Of a DNA stretch of 36,736 bases, positions 12,301-22,087 are shown one piece after another. Every line of letters begins with the position of its first letter. Within the stretch, counting starts at the first letter, position 1. The DNA is from Heterotrichella gracilis. Lineage: Eukaryota; Sar; Xanthophyceae; Tribonematales; Xanthonemataceae. The notes under the pieces were generated by a model. That model ran no database searches. It was not told the origin of the DNA and was given only the letters and a program-made list of their open reading frames with translations. The translations under genes were made by a program, and so were the position numbers. The stretch spans positions 1-36,736 of the forward strand of contig JAULBX010027473.1 of NCBI GenBank assembly GCA_032358255.1. The letters run 5' to 3'.

Positions 12301-13646
12301 TAATCTTATACCCATCGTGTAATTGTGTACTCACCATGTACCCATCATCCAAATCATGTACCACCAACCCGCACACATCCTCACCCCACCCGCAGGTCCA
12401 AGCCGACCTTGCCGCCTCCTTCCAGCGTGTGGCGGTGCAGCACCTGGCGGCCCGGTGCGCGCGGGGCATGGAGTGGGCGCGGGACACACACCCCGGCATT
12501 CGCACCCTGGTGGTGGCAGGTAGGGAGAATTGGCAAGGGTGAACCCAACTTTAGTATGGTGAGACCCTACAATGGAAGTGGGTGGCAGGCAGGAATTATG
12601 AAATGGGTAGCGCATGCTGGTGGCGCGGAGTCATAGCCAGGAGGATTCAAGGTGGCAGGCTGGGTTGCGTCACTTTTGCACAAGAATTCTGGCAATGTTT
12701 GTACCAACTGTTGGTTTTGCTCAAGCTGATATCCGCTGGGTCAAGCCACCCCATGTGGCCCTGGGCTTACGTAACCCAAGTTGGCTAGATACTCTTGTAG
12801 CTGCGCATGTGCCTATTATTGTACCTGTGTCCGTCCAATACCTGCAGCTGTAACCCTGGTTTCAGGCGGGGTGGCTTCCAACAAGGAGGTGCGGACAGCC
12901 CTGGAACCGCAAACCCTAATACCCCATAAACCCTTCATGGTGTCGTCATGTGCAGGTGGTGTGGCGTCGAACCAGGAGGTGCGGTCAGCACTGGCAGCCA
13001 CTGCACAGGCAGGGGGGCTGGCCCTGGTGTGCCCTCCCACGCGGCTGTGCACAGATAATGGCGTGATGGTGGCGTGGGCCGGTGCGGAACGGTGCGTGGT
13101 AGGCATCGCTCCCGTGAACCAGATACCGCGCATCTGCAACACATGTGATGCACCAACACAATGCCAAAACACACACTGGGCATTTTCTTCCAAAACGCCG
13201 GTATCTTTATAAAACACGCATAAAATTGATCCACTACCAGAGAATCTCAGAAGGAGTAGTTTACCTATTTTGGGTTCCTGTAGAAAACAATTTAGGGGAA
13301 CAATCATCAACAACACACCCCTCTCCCGCCACAGCTACCAAATGAACCTGTTTGACCCCCCCTCCCCCACCGCAGCTACCAACTAGGCCTGTTTGACCCC
13401 CCGCCCCCCACCACCATGGCCCCCGAGGACGACGCGTGGGTGGAGCTGCGCCCCCGCTGGCCCCTCACCAGCGCCATCGACCCCCGCAGCCACCACGCAC
13501 CCCGCAGCGCAAAGAAGAAGGGCATCCACACCAGCTTATCAGAAATGACGGCGGCAGCCTTGGAGAGAGGAGTGATACCGTTGCTGGCAGGGGAGGGATT
13601 GCAAGGCAGGGGGGTTGAAGCGGCAGGCCAGGTGGCGCCACGTTGA
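9349..13646 (+). CDS. Organellar tRNA N6-threonylcarbamoyladenosine transferase (TsaD/Qri7/OSGEPL1/GCP1 type), 9 exons
   Basis: Exons: 9349-9577, 9940-10046, 10428-10523, 10966-11040, 11271-11508, 11763-11989, 12396-12519, 12956-13091, 13376-13646; phases close, 500 codons plus TGA. Residues 1-76 contain no Asp or Glu and are rich in Arg, Ser and His, with RSYS near the end: a probable organelle transit peptide. Then [13 protein letters not shown] (ASKHA nucleotide fold), [20 protein letters not shown], the metal-binding [54 protein letters not shown] and [12 protein letters not shown], all TsaD signatures in order. The C-terminal LRPRWPL matches plant GCP1. The family transfers the threonylcarbamoyl group to A37 of ANN-decoding tRNAs. 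Exons 3, 8 and 9 each have echo copies offering alternative splice sites. A TGTAA lies at 13848-13852. Confidence 0.93.
10491..10699 (+). repeat. Threefold tandem copies of TsaD exon 3 donor edge
   Basis: The last 33 nt of exon 3 plus the donor (10491-10528) recur at 10577-10614 and 10664-10699, periods 86 and 87 bp. Copy 2 keeps CTGCAG|gtcag exactly; copy 3 has lost part of the CTGCAG. The spacers are CCCTAAACC-like telomere-type sequence. Confidence 0.92.
12866..12990 (+). repeat. Duplicated acceptor edge of TsaD exon 8
   Basis: Two acceptors, ending at 12865 and 12955, each lead into GGVASN(K/Q)EVR(T/S)AL. They are exactly 90 nt apart, both in phase with exon 7, with no stop between. Use of the upstream acceptor would add 30 residues and duplicate the GGVASN motif. 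Confidence 0.9.
13335..13400 (+). repeat. Duplicated acceptor edge of TsaD exon 9
   Basis: A copy of the exon 9 start (CAG|CTACCA...CCTGTTTGACCC) precedes the true one by 41 nt, with starts at 13335 and 13376. The upstream acceptor shifts the frame and reaches TAG at 13384-13386, removing the LRPRWPL tail. Confidence 0.88.
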
Positions 13647-14416
13647 TTTTTAGTTTATGGCTGATCCTCATGTTGTCATGCGGTAATCAACTGGACCGCC
13701 GTCATGCCCCTTGCAGCTCTGAGGGGCAGGAGAATGGCTTGCACACCCCCTGCTGAGCATCTTGGAGGTGAGCCCGAGGGCCACACGGTGGGGTCATCTC
13801 CAAGGTGCCTGCTGGGGATGACTTTCAAAGTCAATGCCCCTGCCTACTGTAATAGCATGTGCCACAGCTTCAACATAAATTGCAATGTGCCTCAAGGCAT
13901 GCTTTTACACATCAACGGAAGTTAGATTCTTGACAATCGTGACATTCATTGGTGGGTCATTTATTTAATGACGCTTCAATTGTTATAGTCTTGTGAGCCG
14001 GGATTGGGCTCCCTCATCGTGACTGTCAAATTGTTATTATAGACAAGTTTGTAATGACAATCGACACGACGTGACATTATGAAGTTTCTGTACAATGAGC
14101 ATAACAGTAACTGTCATAATAATGCCATATGCCACCAATGGTAAAAATAAATACAACCTTGTCATTCGTTAAATAAAGGCAATGCACCATGTACACAAAA
14201 CCATATCATTTCTGCAAATCACTGATGAAGATTTGCGAAGCTGCCCATGCAAATCGCCAAAATAGCGTCACAATTGAGGCCTTTTAAACCAATTGCACAG
14301 GGCTGCCAATGCAAATCGCCAAATGGCGTCACAATTGAAGGCCTCTTAAATCAATAGCACAGGGCAGCTGCAGCAGCATGGATCCACACGCCCTAGTAGG
14401 CACCAATGTGACACAC
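13647..14416. other. Convergent intergenic region between TsaD and mTERF genes
   Basis: The 3' UTRs of two converging genes. A TGTAA for TsaD is at 13848-13852, with another at about 14049. For mTERF the nearest minus-strand TGTAA I see is at 13908-13904, so the two 3' UTRs may overlap. The middle is AT-rich and holds a tandem duplication (next entry). No gene seen. Confidence 0.5.
14240..14368. repeat. Tandem duplication of about 65 bp
   Basis: Two adjacent copies share GCCNATGCAAATCGCC, then A-rich, then GGCGTCACAATTGA, AGGCC, and AGCACAGGGC/GCACAGGGCT. They lie at the 3' boundary of the mTERF gene. The copies differ by several substitutions and short indels. Confidence 0.75.
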
Positions 14417-17167
14417 CTACTCCCCTTTGGTAGTCCTGGCCACCTTATACCTATCCATGTACTTCTTGAACACCGCCTCCCCCACCCCACAAATCTCCAC
14501 AAACCTGGCGTCCTTGGTCTGCAAAAAGATGCCCAAGGCGAACTGGAAGCTGTCACCCTCGCCCTCTTCCGCCACAGTCCTCTTCGAGACCCTGAACTTC
14601 TCTTCCAGCCCCAGGTCTTTCACCAGGTGGTACCGAGCCTGTAGCCGCTGCATGCTGTAGTCCAGGGTGGGGATGGCGTAGCGGATGATTTTGGATGGCA
14701 CCAGTCCCAGCTCCTCGTGCAGGAATTTGAGGCGGATGTCCAGCTGTGCGGGGCTCCTGGACAGGCCCTTGGCCCCTTGGCCCAGCAGGCGGCCATACTC
14801 CTGCCTGCGCCATTGGTGGATTGTCAATGCACATGGAGAAGGTAGGTAGGAGACAACTATGCCAAATTCCTGCATTACAGTATCAGCACGTCTGTGCTTA
14901 TGGGAGAGGTGTTCCTGCTCCAGTAGAGCTAGCTTTTACATATATACGCGGGCTGTAACAGTTACAAGCGGGCTTCCTTGTGAGCAATCTTCACCAGCGC
15001 GCTACATAAGGCATATAGGATGCATTATGCTAATCCTTCTTCCGTCACCCCCACCTGCCCCACTTGTGCTTGTGGGCACATTTACAACGGAATAATCACT
15101 GAAAGCATGCAGGATTTTATGCATTTTTTTCCATTATTTCTAATAATGTACAATTTAAATTCCAGTATTTACCAAAAACTCACTACGGTATGCCACCCCC
15201 ACCTGCTCCACTTGTGCTTGTCCACAAACAGCCCCTGCTTGGCCAGCAGGTTGTCCTCGATGCTGCTGCCCAGCATGGCGGGGTAGCGACCAAGCGCGTG
15301 GTGCAGCCGGTCCCTGGGCAGCTCCAAGTCGTTCACAAGCGCCTGGACGCTCCTTTGGAGGGTGGACAGCGGGGTGTTGCACAGCTGGGCGCCCCCTGAG
15401 CAGAACACCTGCATGCAGCCACCAAATATTATTTCATTTCTGTACCCAGACAAAATATTTATAAGTCTGCTGGTACAAAAAGAACGGACTTTTCTTATCT
15501 TTTGCCAATGGGTACCAAAATAATGTTGGCAGCACCATGACCCAGCTTGGCCATTACTTGAATGCATGAGACTACCAGATAATTACAGCGCAGTAATTAG
15601 GGTTTTCAATAAAATGGCAACAGCACGACCCACCTTGGCCACCTGCGCGTCGGTCAGCTGGAGCAGGGGGTCGGTCCGCAGCCACTCCACCGTCTCCCGC
15701 ACCCTGGCAGGCAGGACAGCCGGCAGCAGCGTGTAGTGCATGTAGGTGCGCCTGATGTCATCGGGCGACATCCCCGCCTTGACAAAAATGGCAACTTGCT
15801 CGGCGATGGCATCTGCCTTGACAGCGGTGACGGAGTGCATCATGTAGAGCGCCAGGCGCTGGCCCCCGTCCATGCCTAGGGTAATCAGCAGGGCAGTGGT
15901 GCGCCGCATGTCCTCCGCGTCGCGGGTGAGCAAGGCGGGGAACTTGACCACCAGCTTTGCTGCTGCTGCTGGGGCCAGGTCCTCTGTGTGCATGAGCCAG
16001 TCCAGAGCAGCAGTGACTGCAAGAAGCAGGCGCCCCTCTGATCCGGATACTTCGTAGCGGAGCGACCGGTACACCCTAGAACCCTCCTCTGGGGTCAGCT
16101 TGAGGGTTTCTACCACCAGGTTGAGCGATTGGTCCAGCTCGGATCGCAGATCTGCGGAGACGGGGGCGGCCCTGCGGCGCTGCTTGCGCTCTGGGGTGTC
16201 TTCGGGTGGTGGGGCGGGGTCCTGCTCAAGGGTGTCTGCTGGAGGTGCTACCTCCTGGGGAGTTTGAAGAGGGGGAAATTGTTATGTACGCGATTGATGC
16301 AGCAGTTCCCAGGCAGTTTTGATATTGAGTAAGAGGACTGCTGGCATGTGCACGAAACATGGCATGCAGCGTGCTCGAATGGCATGGGTGTGATAAAAGT
16401 AAAATAGGAGTGTCCTTATGACCACACTCGTCAATAAAAGTACCATGCATATAGCACCATCTCTACTTTAGAGGAATGTGTGGACACAAAGACAGGAGGG
16501 CAGCAGAGGCAGCTGGGCATGGGTGCACTTGAGCGGGCGCCTTGCTTGCACAATCACGCGCCTCACGGTCCAAGTGCACCCATGCCCAGCTGCCACATGG
16601 CGCCACGGTCACTGATGCAGCGCCCACCAGATGCATTTATGGGAGGGGCACTTGCGAGGTGGTTGTGAGGGGTGCGAGGTGGTCGCGAGGTGGTTGCGCC
16701 ATGCTGCCCCCCCCCTCCCCAAGGGAGGGTGTACTGCTGTGTGACTGTCTGGACCTGAGCCTGGTGTGAACCCTCATAACACAAAGTTGGTTGTCGCCCC
16801 ACCACCAGTGAAAGTGAGTGGGTAGTACTGGGTAGTAGCATGCAGCCACACCTCCTGCAGCAACAGTGCCCAACCTGCTGTGGTGCGGCCGCGCACAAGA
16901 CCAGTGCATTTACGTACACTAGAACTAATACTAGCTGTTTTCGTTGTACCGTACCTCGGTGGAGCGAGCTAGGACGCTCCTCGCACTACCGCTGGCAGGC
17001 ACTCTACATGATGAGAGGCGCGCAGCATGCCTCCTGCTGACAACACCGGTGTGGAGTCGGTAGCAACAATATAATCTACCTTGAGATAATTCACGGCTTA
17101 GTATGGCTGTGGCGTTCAAAGTACGACCCGTATGCGAAAGCTGTGCTGGAAACATGGCGTGGACCAT
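14417..17167 (-). CDS. mTERF domain protein, organelle-targeted, 4 exons
   Basis: Exons (minus): 17167-16955, 16254-15634, 15408-15203, 14804-14417; phases close, 475 codons plus TAG. Residues 1-71 have almost no acidic residues and many Arg, Ser and Ala, a probable mitochondrial or plastid transit peptide. Then a linker rich in Pro and Glu, and repeated mTERF-type helix pairs: LVVKFPALLTRDAEDM, a QVAIFVKAGMSPDDI helix, LPRDRLHHALGRYPAMLGSSI, and LDIRLKFLHEELGL followed by PSKIIRYAIPTLDY. Each contains the family's 'P..L' (PxxL) turn. mTERF proteins bind nucleic acid in organelles and affect transcription, splicing or ribosome assembly; the specific target cannot be read from sequence. Exon 1 was chosen because its ATG, basic peptide and AG|gtacgg donor join exon 2 in phase 0. 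Intron 1 carries a perfect 24-bp inverted repeat. Confidence 0.88.
15046..15221 (-). repeat. Echo of mTERF exon 3 donor edge
   Basis: The donor edge of exon 3 (15194-15221) recurs in the downstream intron at 15046-15073, offset 148 bp, with a single mismatch in 28. The copy keeps CAG|gtgggg. Confidence 0.9.
16508..16594. repeat. Perfect 24-bp inverted repeat with 39-nt spacer
   Basis: Left arm 16508-16531 begins GGCAGCTGGGCATGGGTGCA; right arm 16571-16594 is its exact reverse complement. It lies inside mTERF intron 1, so the transcript could form a 24-bp hairpin. It could be a fold-back element or a small-RNA precursor. Confidence 0.9.
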
Positions 17168-17639
17168 CGCTAGACACTACATCAGCACGCAGTAGCGAAG
17201 TGTTCAGCGACTGGTAAAGCTTCTCCTGATCCACAAAGCAAGTATCCGGAAGATAAAGGAGACTTAACGGCTGTGCCAGCCTCATAACACCCCTCCACAT
17301 GGCTGCATGCTTGCATATGACACAGACGACACATATCACGTGACCATCGCACGTGGTCCACAACGATCGACTTGCTGGGCGAAGGGTGTTTATCCCAAGG
17401 TGTTAGAACGTGTGATGTGCCATATTGCGCTTCCTGGGTGCAGCTGGTTTGCAGGGGTTGGGTATGGCCTGCGTTGGAAGCATTGTGCGTTGCAGGAAAA
17501 CCCTGCATTACCCTCGAGGGTTTGGCACATCCCAATCCGGTATGAAAGTGCCATATCTGTAAAAAATGGAAATGGCTGCTGATACGGACACAGAAACTGC
17601 AGTTTACTCGTCATGCTGTACACACGTCTGAAAAAAATC
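17168..17639. other. Intergenic between GT14 stop and mTERF start
   Basis: 472 bp between two minus-strand genes: 3' UTR of the glycosyltransferase gene, then presumed promoter and 5' UTR of the mTERF gene. Small open frames are present on both strands but none is recognisable. No repeat or RNA gene seen. Confidence 0.4.
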
Positions 17640-20600
17640 CTATGAATAATTATCCAATGCCATCACACGCCCGGCGGGCGGTGCCTTGCACACCACCCCA
17701 TCCAGAATGCCCATGCCCTTTGAACAATCATGCAGCAGCTGGGAGGTGGCATCCGCCACAGCAGCCGGGAACTTGCGAGCAAACAGCGGGCACCACGGAC
17801 CAAGCTTGGCCCCGCTCCGGAGGAGCTCCCCATACCCCCCCGCATCGCATACATCCGCGCTGATTTTCTCCACCCTCAAAAAGGCCCCCTCCGCCGCAGC
17901 CATCGCTGCATGCACCATGCACCCCTTGCGCCCATCACACACCTCGCAGGGCCGCGCACCCCGCAGCATTTTCACATAATCAGCCTTAATTTGGGCTGGG
18001 GCATAGGAGCGGGGATGGCCTGACTTTTTCTTCGCCTCAGGGGGTCCCCAATCGACCCATGTGGTTCTGTCATCACACACCGTTTCATTATCCTTGCCTA
18101 GCCAAGCCAGGAGGGAGGGGATGTAGTGCTCGTCGGAGAAGCAATATAAGCCGCAGTGCTTCAGGAAGGAGTGGATGACAACATCATCACCAGCCACCGC
18201 CTGGGTGCATGGAGGGATGAAAATCTGATTAACTCATAATGCAATATTGAATGTAATATGTAATATTCAATGTCCACCACCACCTGGGTGCAGGGAAAGA
18301 CAAACTCTTTTTGTATATTGCGGTCACCCAAGGAATATATGTGGTTCATTTAGCTGCTGGCTGTGACATGCATCGCGACATCCTAACCCTGCTATAAACC
18401 TGCTATGAATCACATGCACCTACCTGTGCACAATACCTGCTACCATAGCTGTAATGCTGGGAGTGCATGCCTAAAACAATGACATGGCATAACACAACCT
18501 GGATCAGACGTTTGAAACGTATGCGCACCTGTGCATGTTCCCTGGTCAGCACAACCCACATAGGGGATTTTCGCCAGTGGGCACGAGTGAAATTATGGGT
18601 GGCCATGGCATCAACCCACCGATGGATGGAAGATATGTTGGCTGATTCTCTGCACATGAGGGGGTTTGCATTGCAGCAAGTCAGCCAGGCAATTAACATG
18701 ATGCGGATTGATGCGGATTCAGGTTTGTACTTTTTCTTTGCATACAGGGCGTGTGTGGTTGATTGCCCATCTATCTGTGCAATGCCACATGAGACCTGTG
18801 ATCACATGAGCTCTGCGGATGCCACATGGCATGCTGTCAGCAGTATCCGCGATGGGGAGGGCCAAAGGATGGAGCATTGTGCACACATGGCTATGCTATG
18901 CACATATGCCCTAGCTAGGCAGGACGATGTCATTGCTGCAAAGTACATTCGTCACCAATTTTGGGGAAACCTCAAACAGGACAATTTTACTCAGGGTTTT
19001 GGTAAGTACGTATTTGCTTTCCAGCTTCGAAGCCAGGTTAGCATGTCTGGGTATGCCTCACCCCAGTCCTAGAGCCAAGGCTTAACTGACACTCTTTCAA
19101 GTGTGGCAGATGGTGGCCAACCAGTCGTGCCGCTTACCGCACTTTCGTGCTCCCCATTTTATCCCGTCGCAAAGTTCAGGGAAATTCGAAAAATATCGCT
19201 ACCCTTAGGATTCGAACCTGCGACCCCTTGCTTAGTTGAACTCAAGACTCAACTCAATCTCAGGTGCTGAGCCAACGGCTGGGTCGACCGTTGGAGGGGG
19301 TTTGGTGCCACCCAATAACACAAATCCTACGCAGGGCTTTTGCGCCCGACCTACTTGCATGTGTTGACCCTGCTGAGGGTATCCCCAATGAGCTATTGGT
19401 ACAGCACCAGGGGGGGGTACAAGGGGATGTGGCTGCTGGACATGAGCACAAACTTGGAGTTGCGGGGGTCCTCCAGTGCCTGGCGCATCAGGTGGCGGTT
19501 TGCCACTGTCATGTTGGAGTGGCTCCAGGGGGTGGGGACCCTGTGCGCTGCAGGGTCACAAGAATCTGTTTAGGGTTTAGGGTTTAAGGAGTAGGGTTTA
19601 GAGAGTGATCTTAAGGGATGGCTACCCTCTGCGTAGCAGCATCACAAGAAATTGTGGTGTCAGAGGCTGTCGAAAACCGCCCTATTCAATCCTCACGCAG
19701 TAATGACTCACTGGCTCATGCGTTGTGTGGATTTCCAGGGAAAATGGCGCCCACAGCTGTCATGGAGCTAGGGGGTGGTGGGTGACGCATCCAGTGCATG
19801 ACTCAGTTTATGAACGACCAGGCAAGATTAACGCTTGGCCATCACTGTCACATAAAAAGCATTTATGACCTCCAGCCTGTGAGCACATGCCATATGGTGT
19901 CGATCTGACGCCAACGTGGTGTGATCATGGTGTGATCATGGTGTGATCATGGTTGATCATGGTGTGATCATGGTGTTCACTGGCTCGATGCTGCATGCAC
20001 ATGCGCATGCATAACATGATCAGGTGCAGGCATTGGACGCGGCAATAATGATCAGCAAATGGATGCTTTGATTTGGCGCAGCGCATGATCCCACCGCTTC
20101 GACCCACCTATTTCCCTCCCAAAAAACACGCTGCTCCTGCAGTAGCCCTGAAAATCTGGATCGGGGTACATGTACACAGTGAACAGGTGCTGCTGATCCA
20201 ATATAGGGTTCACCATGCCCTGGCTAGGGTTTTGCGTTCCCTCGCGGGGGGTTTCCAGCCGCCGCGAGCCGCCACACAGCTGTTTCGTTGTGCCCATGAA
20301 GGTCATGAATGCATCCGGCCCATCGTAGCACCCGGCCTTTGCCACGGACCATGTGGGTAAGTACCTGCACATGTGCATAATTGTACATATATATTTGGGC
20401 ACAAAAAGGCAGTTGTACATGGAGGACCAAAAACACGATGGAACAAGGAGGGAATGACTTTGCTCTCAAGAAAAGGTGCTGCGATACACCGATGCGGCTA
20501 GGGTTTAGAAACTCTATGGGTTTACGGAGTGGTTTAGGAAGTGTTTAGGGTTTGGAGCCCTTACCCTTGTGCGCTCTGAAACCACATCTGCCACACCCTC

Positions 20601-21553
20601 TCCAGCGGCATAGGGTTTTGCACCATCCACATGAGAGCGATGGTGGGTATAGCCAGGTGCTCCCCGCAAGGGTCCGATTCAGGCCCTAGGATAGGGTTTG
20701 GGACGGGTGTGCAGGTGCGTTCAGGCCGGGTCTGCTGCCTGAGGTTGCGAGTCCTGTAGGGGGTGGAGTGGGGGCTGGGGGTGCTGGAGGGTCCATGCTG
20801 CACAGTGTGTGTTTGGTGGGTGGAGCCACGGTGGGGCGCATGGTCTAAGGAGTCTGCAAGTTCTGAGGCGCTGTCTTTCCAGTGTAACCTTGTGTTGCCA
20901 TGGGTGGCCACTGGCGTGCGCTTGGTGGAGGGGTTGGAAGCACTTTTAACCACCCTGTACACATCCATCAAGTGCCTGTCAGCAGACGGTAACTTAAGGG
21001 TTTAGAATAACAGGGAGCAAGCAACGTTGTTCATACAAGGGCAGATTCTGCCTATGTTTAGGGTTTAGGGTAAACAGGAGGTAGCAATGACATGTTGAGA
21101 AGACCCATGAGAAGCTAGGAAGTGTCCTTGCACCTTGCATTTGCACCTGTCTATAATAATAAGCGCACTTGTACAGACGGTTGAGTGTGTGGCATCTCGA
21201 CTAGCAGAAGCATGCAAAATTTGTTGGGCACAGCACCACCACGGGGATGGCACCTGGCATAGAGATTACGTGGCCTCGTTATACCTCTGTCTCGTGAGAC
21301 CATAGACTCACATGGCGAGGGACCACGACTAGCTTGCACGGCCACTGAGTAGAGGTACACGTAGATGTACAGTACACGTACCGGTACAATATTGTCTGCA
21401 TGTCACGCAGTCAATGCTGCACTGGCTTGAGGCTGCTATACAACACTCAAAGGGTTGCATTTGAAGCACTGTGTGCTCTTACGTTGTTGGCTGCACGAGC
21501 AGGGTGAGCCACAGCACGAAGAGGGCACGGCACCGTGCAAAGCCCACTCCCAT
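17640..21553 (-). CDS. GT14 family (core-2/I-branching-like) glycosyltransferase, 6 exons, one in-frame TAG
   Basis: Exons (minus): 21553-21483, 20975-20565, 20364-20108, 19547-19355, 18649-18529, 18200-17640. All five junctions are phase-consistent and sum to 538 codons including the terminal TAG. Residues about 4-22 (GFARCRALFVLWLTLLVQP) look like a type II signal-anchor, so a Golgi membrane enzyme is expected. Family motifs in order: IPTIALMWMVQNPMPLERVW, LFTVYMYPDPDFQGY, SSVFFGREI, TPWSHSNMTVANRHLM, DPRNSKFVLMSSSHIPLYPP, HWRKSPMWVVLTREHA, then CFSDEHYIPSLLAWLG and a Cys-rich tail. The reaction is presumably transfer of a sugar to glycans; plant members act on arabinogalactan proteins. Codon 298 (19395-19393) is TAG, in a conserved LYPPLVLYQ*LIG context where Gln is usual. 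It is either a recent nonsense mutation or a base error. A SINE lies in intron 4. Confidence 0.82.
18192..18297 (-). repeat. Weak echo of GT14 exon 6 acceptor edge
   Basis: About 20 bp around the acceptor of exon 6 (18192-18212) recur at 18274-18297 in the upstream intron, keeping a CAG. Short, so less certain than the other echoes. Confidence 0.55.
19003..19288 (-). mobile_element. tRNA-derived SINE, longer copy
   Basis: Read on the minus strand: an A-box-like TGGCTCAGCAC (19274-19264), an exact B box GGTTCGAATCC (19218-19208), then a non-tRNA body closely matching the 7029-7236 copy, and a degraded repeat tail near 19003-19012. A and B boxes are about 46 nt apart, consistent with a long-variable-arm tRNA ancestor. 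It lies in GT14 intron 4, in the same orientation as the gene. No clear target-site duplication found. Confidence 0.85.
19568..19603 (+). repeat. Interstitial telomere-like repeat (TTTAGGG type)
   Basis: Three to four degenerate TTTAGGG units directly upstream (on the minus strand) of the GT14 exon 4 acceptor. Similar runs occur at about 21056-21070, 29981-29999 and 10615-10660. Confidence 0.75.
19917..19975. repeat. GGTGTGATCAT minisatellite
   Basis: Five tandem GGTGTGATCAT-type units, each with the palindrome TGATCA, in GT14 intron 3. The fourth unit is shortened. Confidence 0.9.
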
Positions 21554-22087
21554 TGTGGGTGTATAGGGGGGTCCACACTCCACCACTTCATCTGCAGATG
21601 GCCAGAACTCAGTTGCTGCTAGAGCGCAGCAAGTGGCTTGGACAGCAACATATTGATAGAGGAAGGAAGGTAGGCAGCTAGTGGGCCGCCTCACTCTGAG
21701 TTGACTCAATTATGTACTGGTACTGTACAAGTTGACGTCCCGGTAATGTACTGCTGCAGCAGTTGTTGTAAACCAACTGCAGGAACATGTGTAGTTCGTC
21801 CGTTTTATAGTATGGGTATGGGTGTGAAGTCTCAGGAAGCGTGGATTAAAAAAAACCAATGCGTTAGATGCAGGCAATAAAAAGCCAAGTGCATTTAATG
21901 CATCCATTAAAAAACCAATGCAATTAGATGCATGCATGCATAAGAGACAATGCAACAACTACCTTGTCACCTACCAGTTCTCGCTCTTGTGAGCCTTGTT
22001 GCCCATATGTAAAGCTCCAAGCATGCTCTACACAGCTCCACTACTGACTGTCCCATTTGTTTCGCAGTACACAACAGCCCGTATAAC
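21554..22087. promoter_or_regulatory. Divergent intergenic region between GT14 and F-box genes
   Basis: 534 bp between divergent start codons. It holds a run of diverged repeats built on CCAATGC and (GC)ATGCAT motifs with A-rich spacers (about 21838-21940). No clear TATA box. It presumably contains both promoters. Confidence 0.4.

Noticed and set aside
18467-19072. 201-codon open frame on the plus strand
   Set aside because: It lies antisense over GT14 exon 5 and runs into the SINE. The minus strand there encodes the conserved HWRKSPMWVVLTREHA region with good splice sites, so the plus frame is a shadow.
19208-19274. A functional tRNA gene on the minus strand
   Set aside because: The A and B boxes are present, but I see no paired acceptor stem and the sequence continues into the repeated SINE body, so it is a tRNA-derived element.
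17640-21553. UAG reassigned to Gln in this nuclear genome
   Set aside because: The GT14 and mTERF genes both end in TAG where homology ends, with no conserved sequence beyond, so a single internal TAG does not support a variant code.
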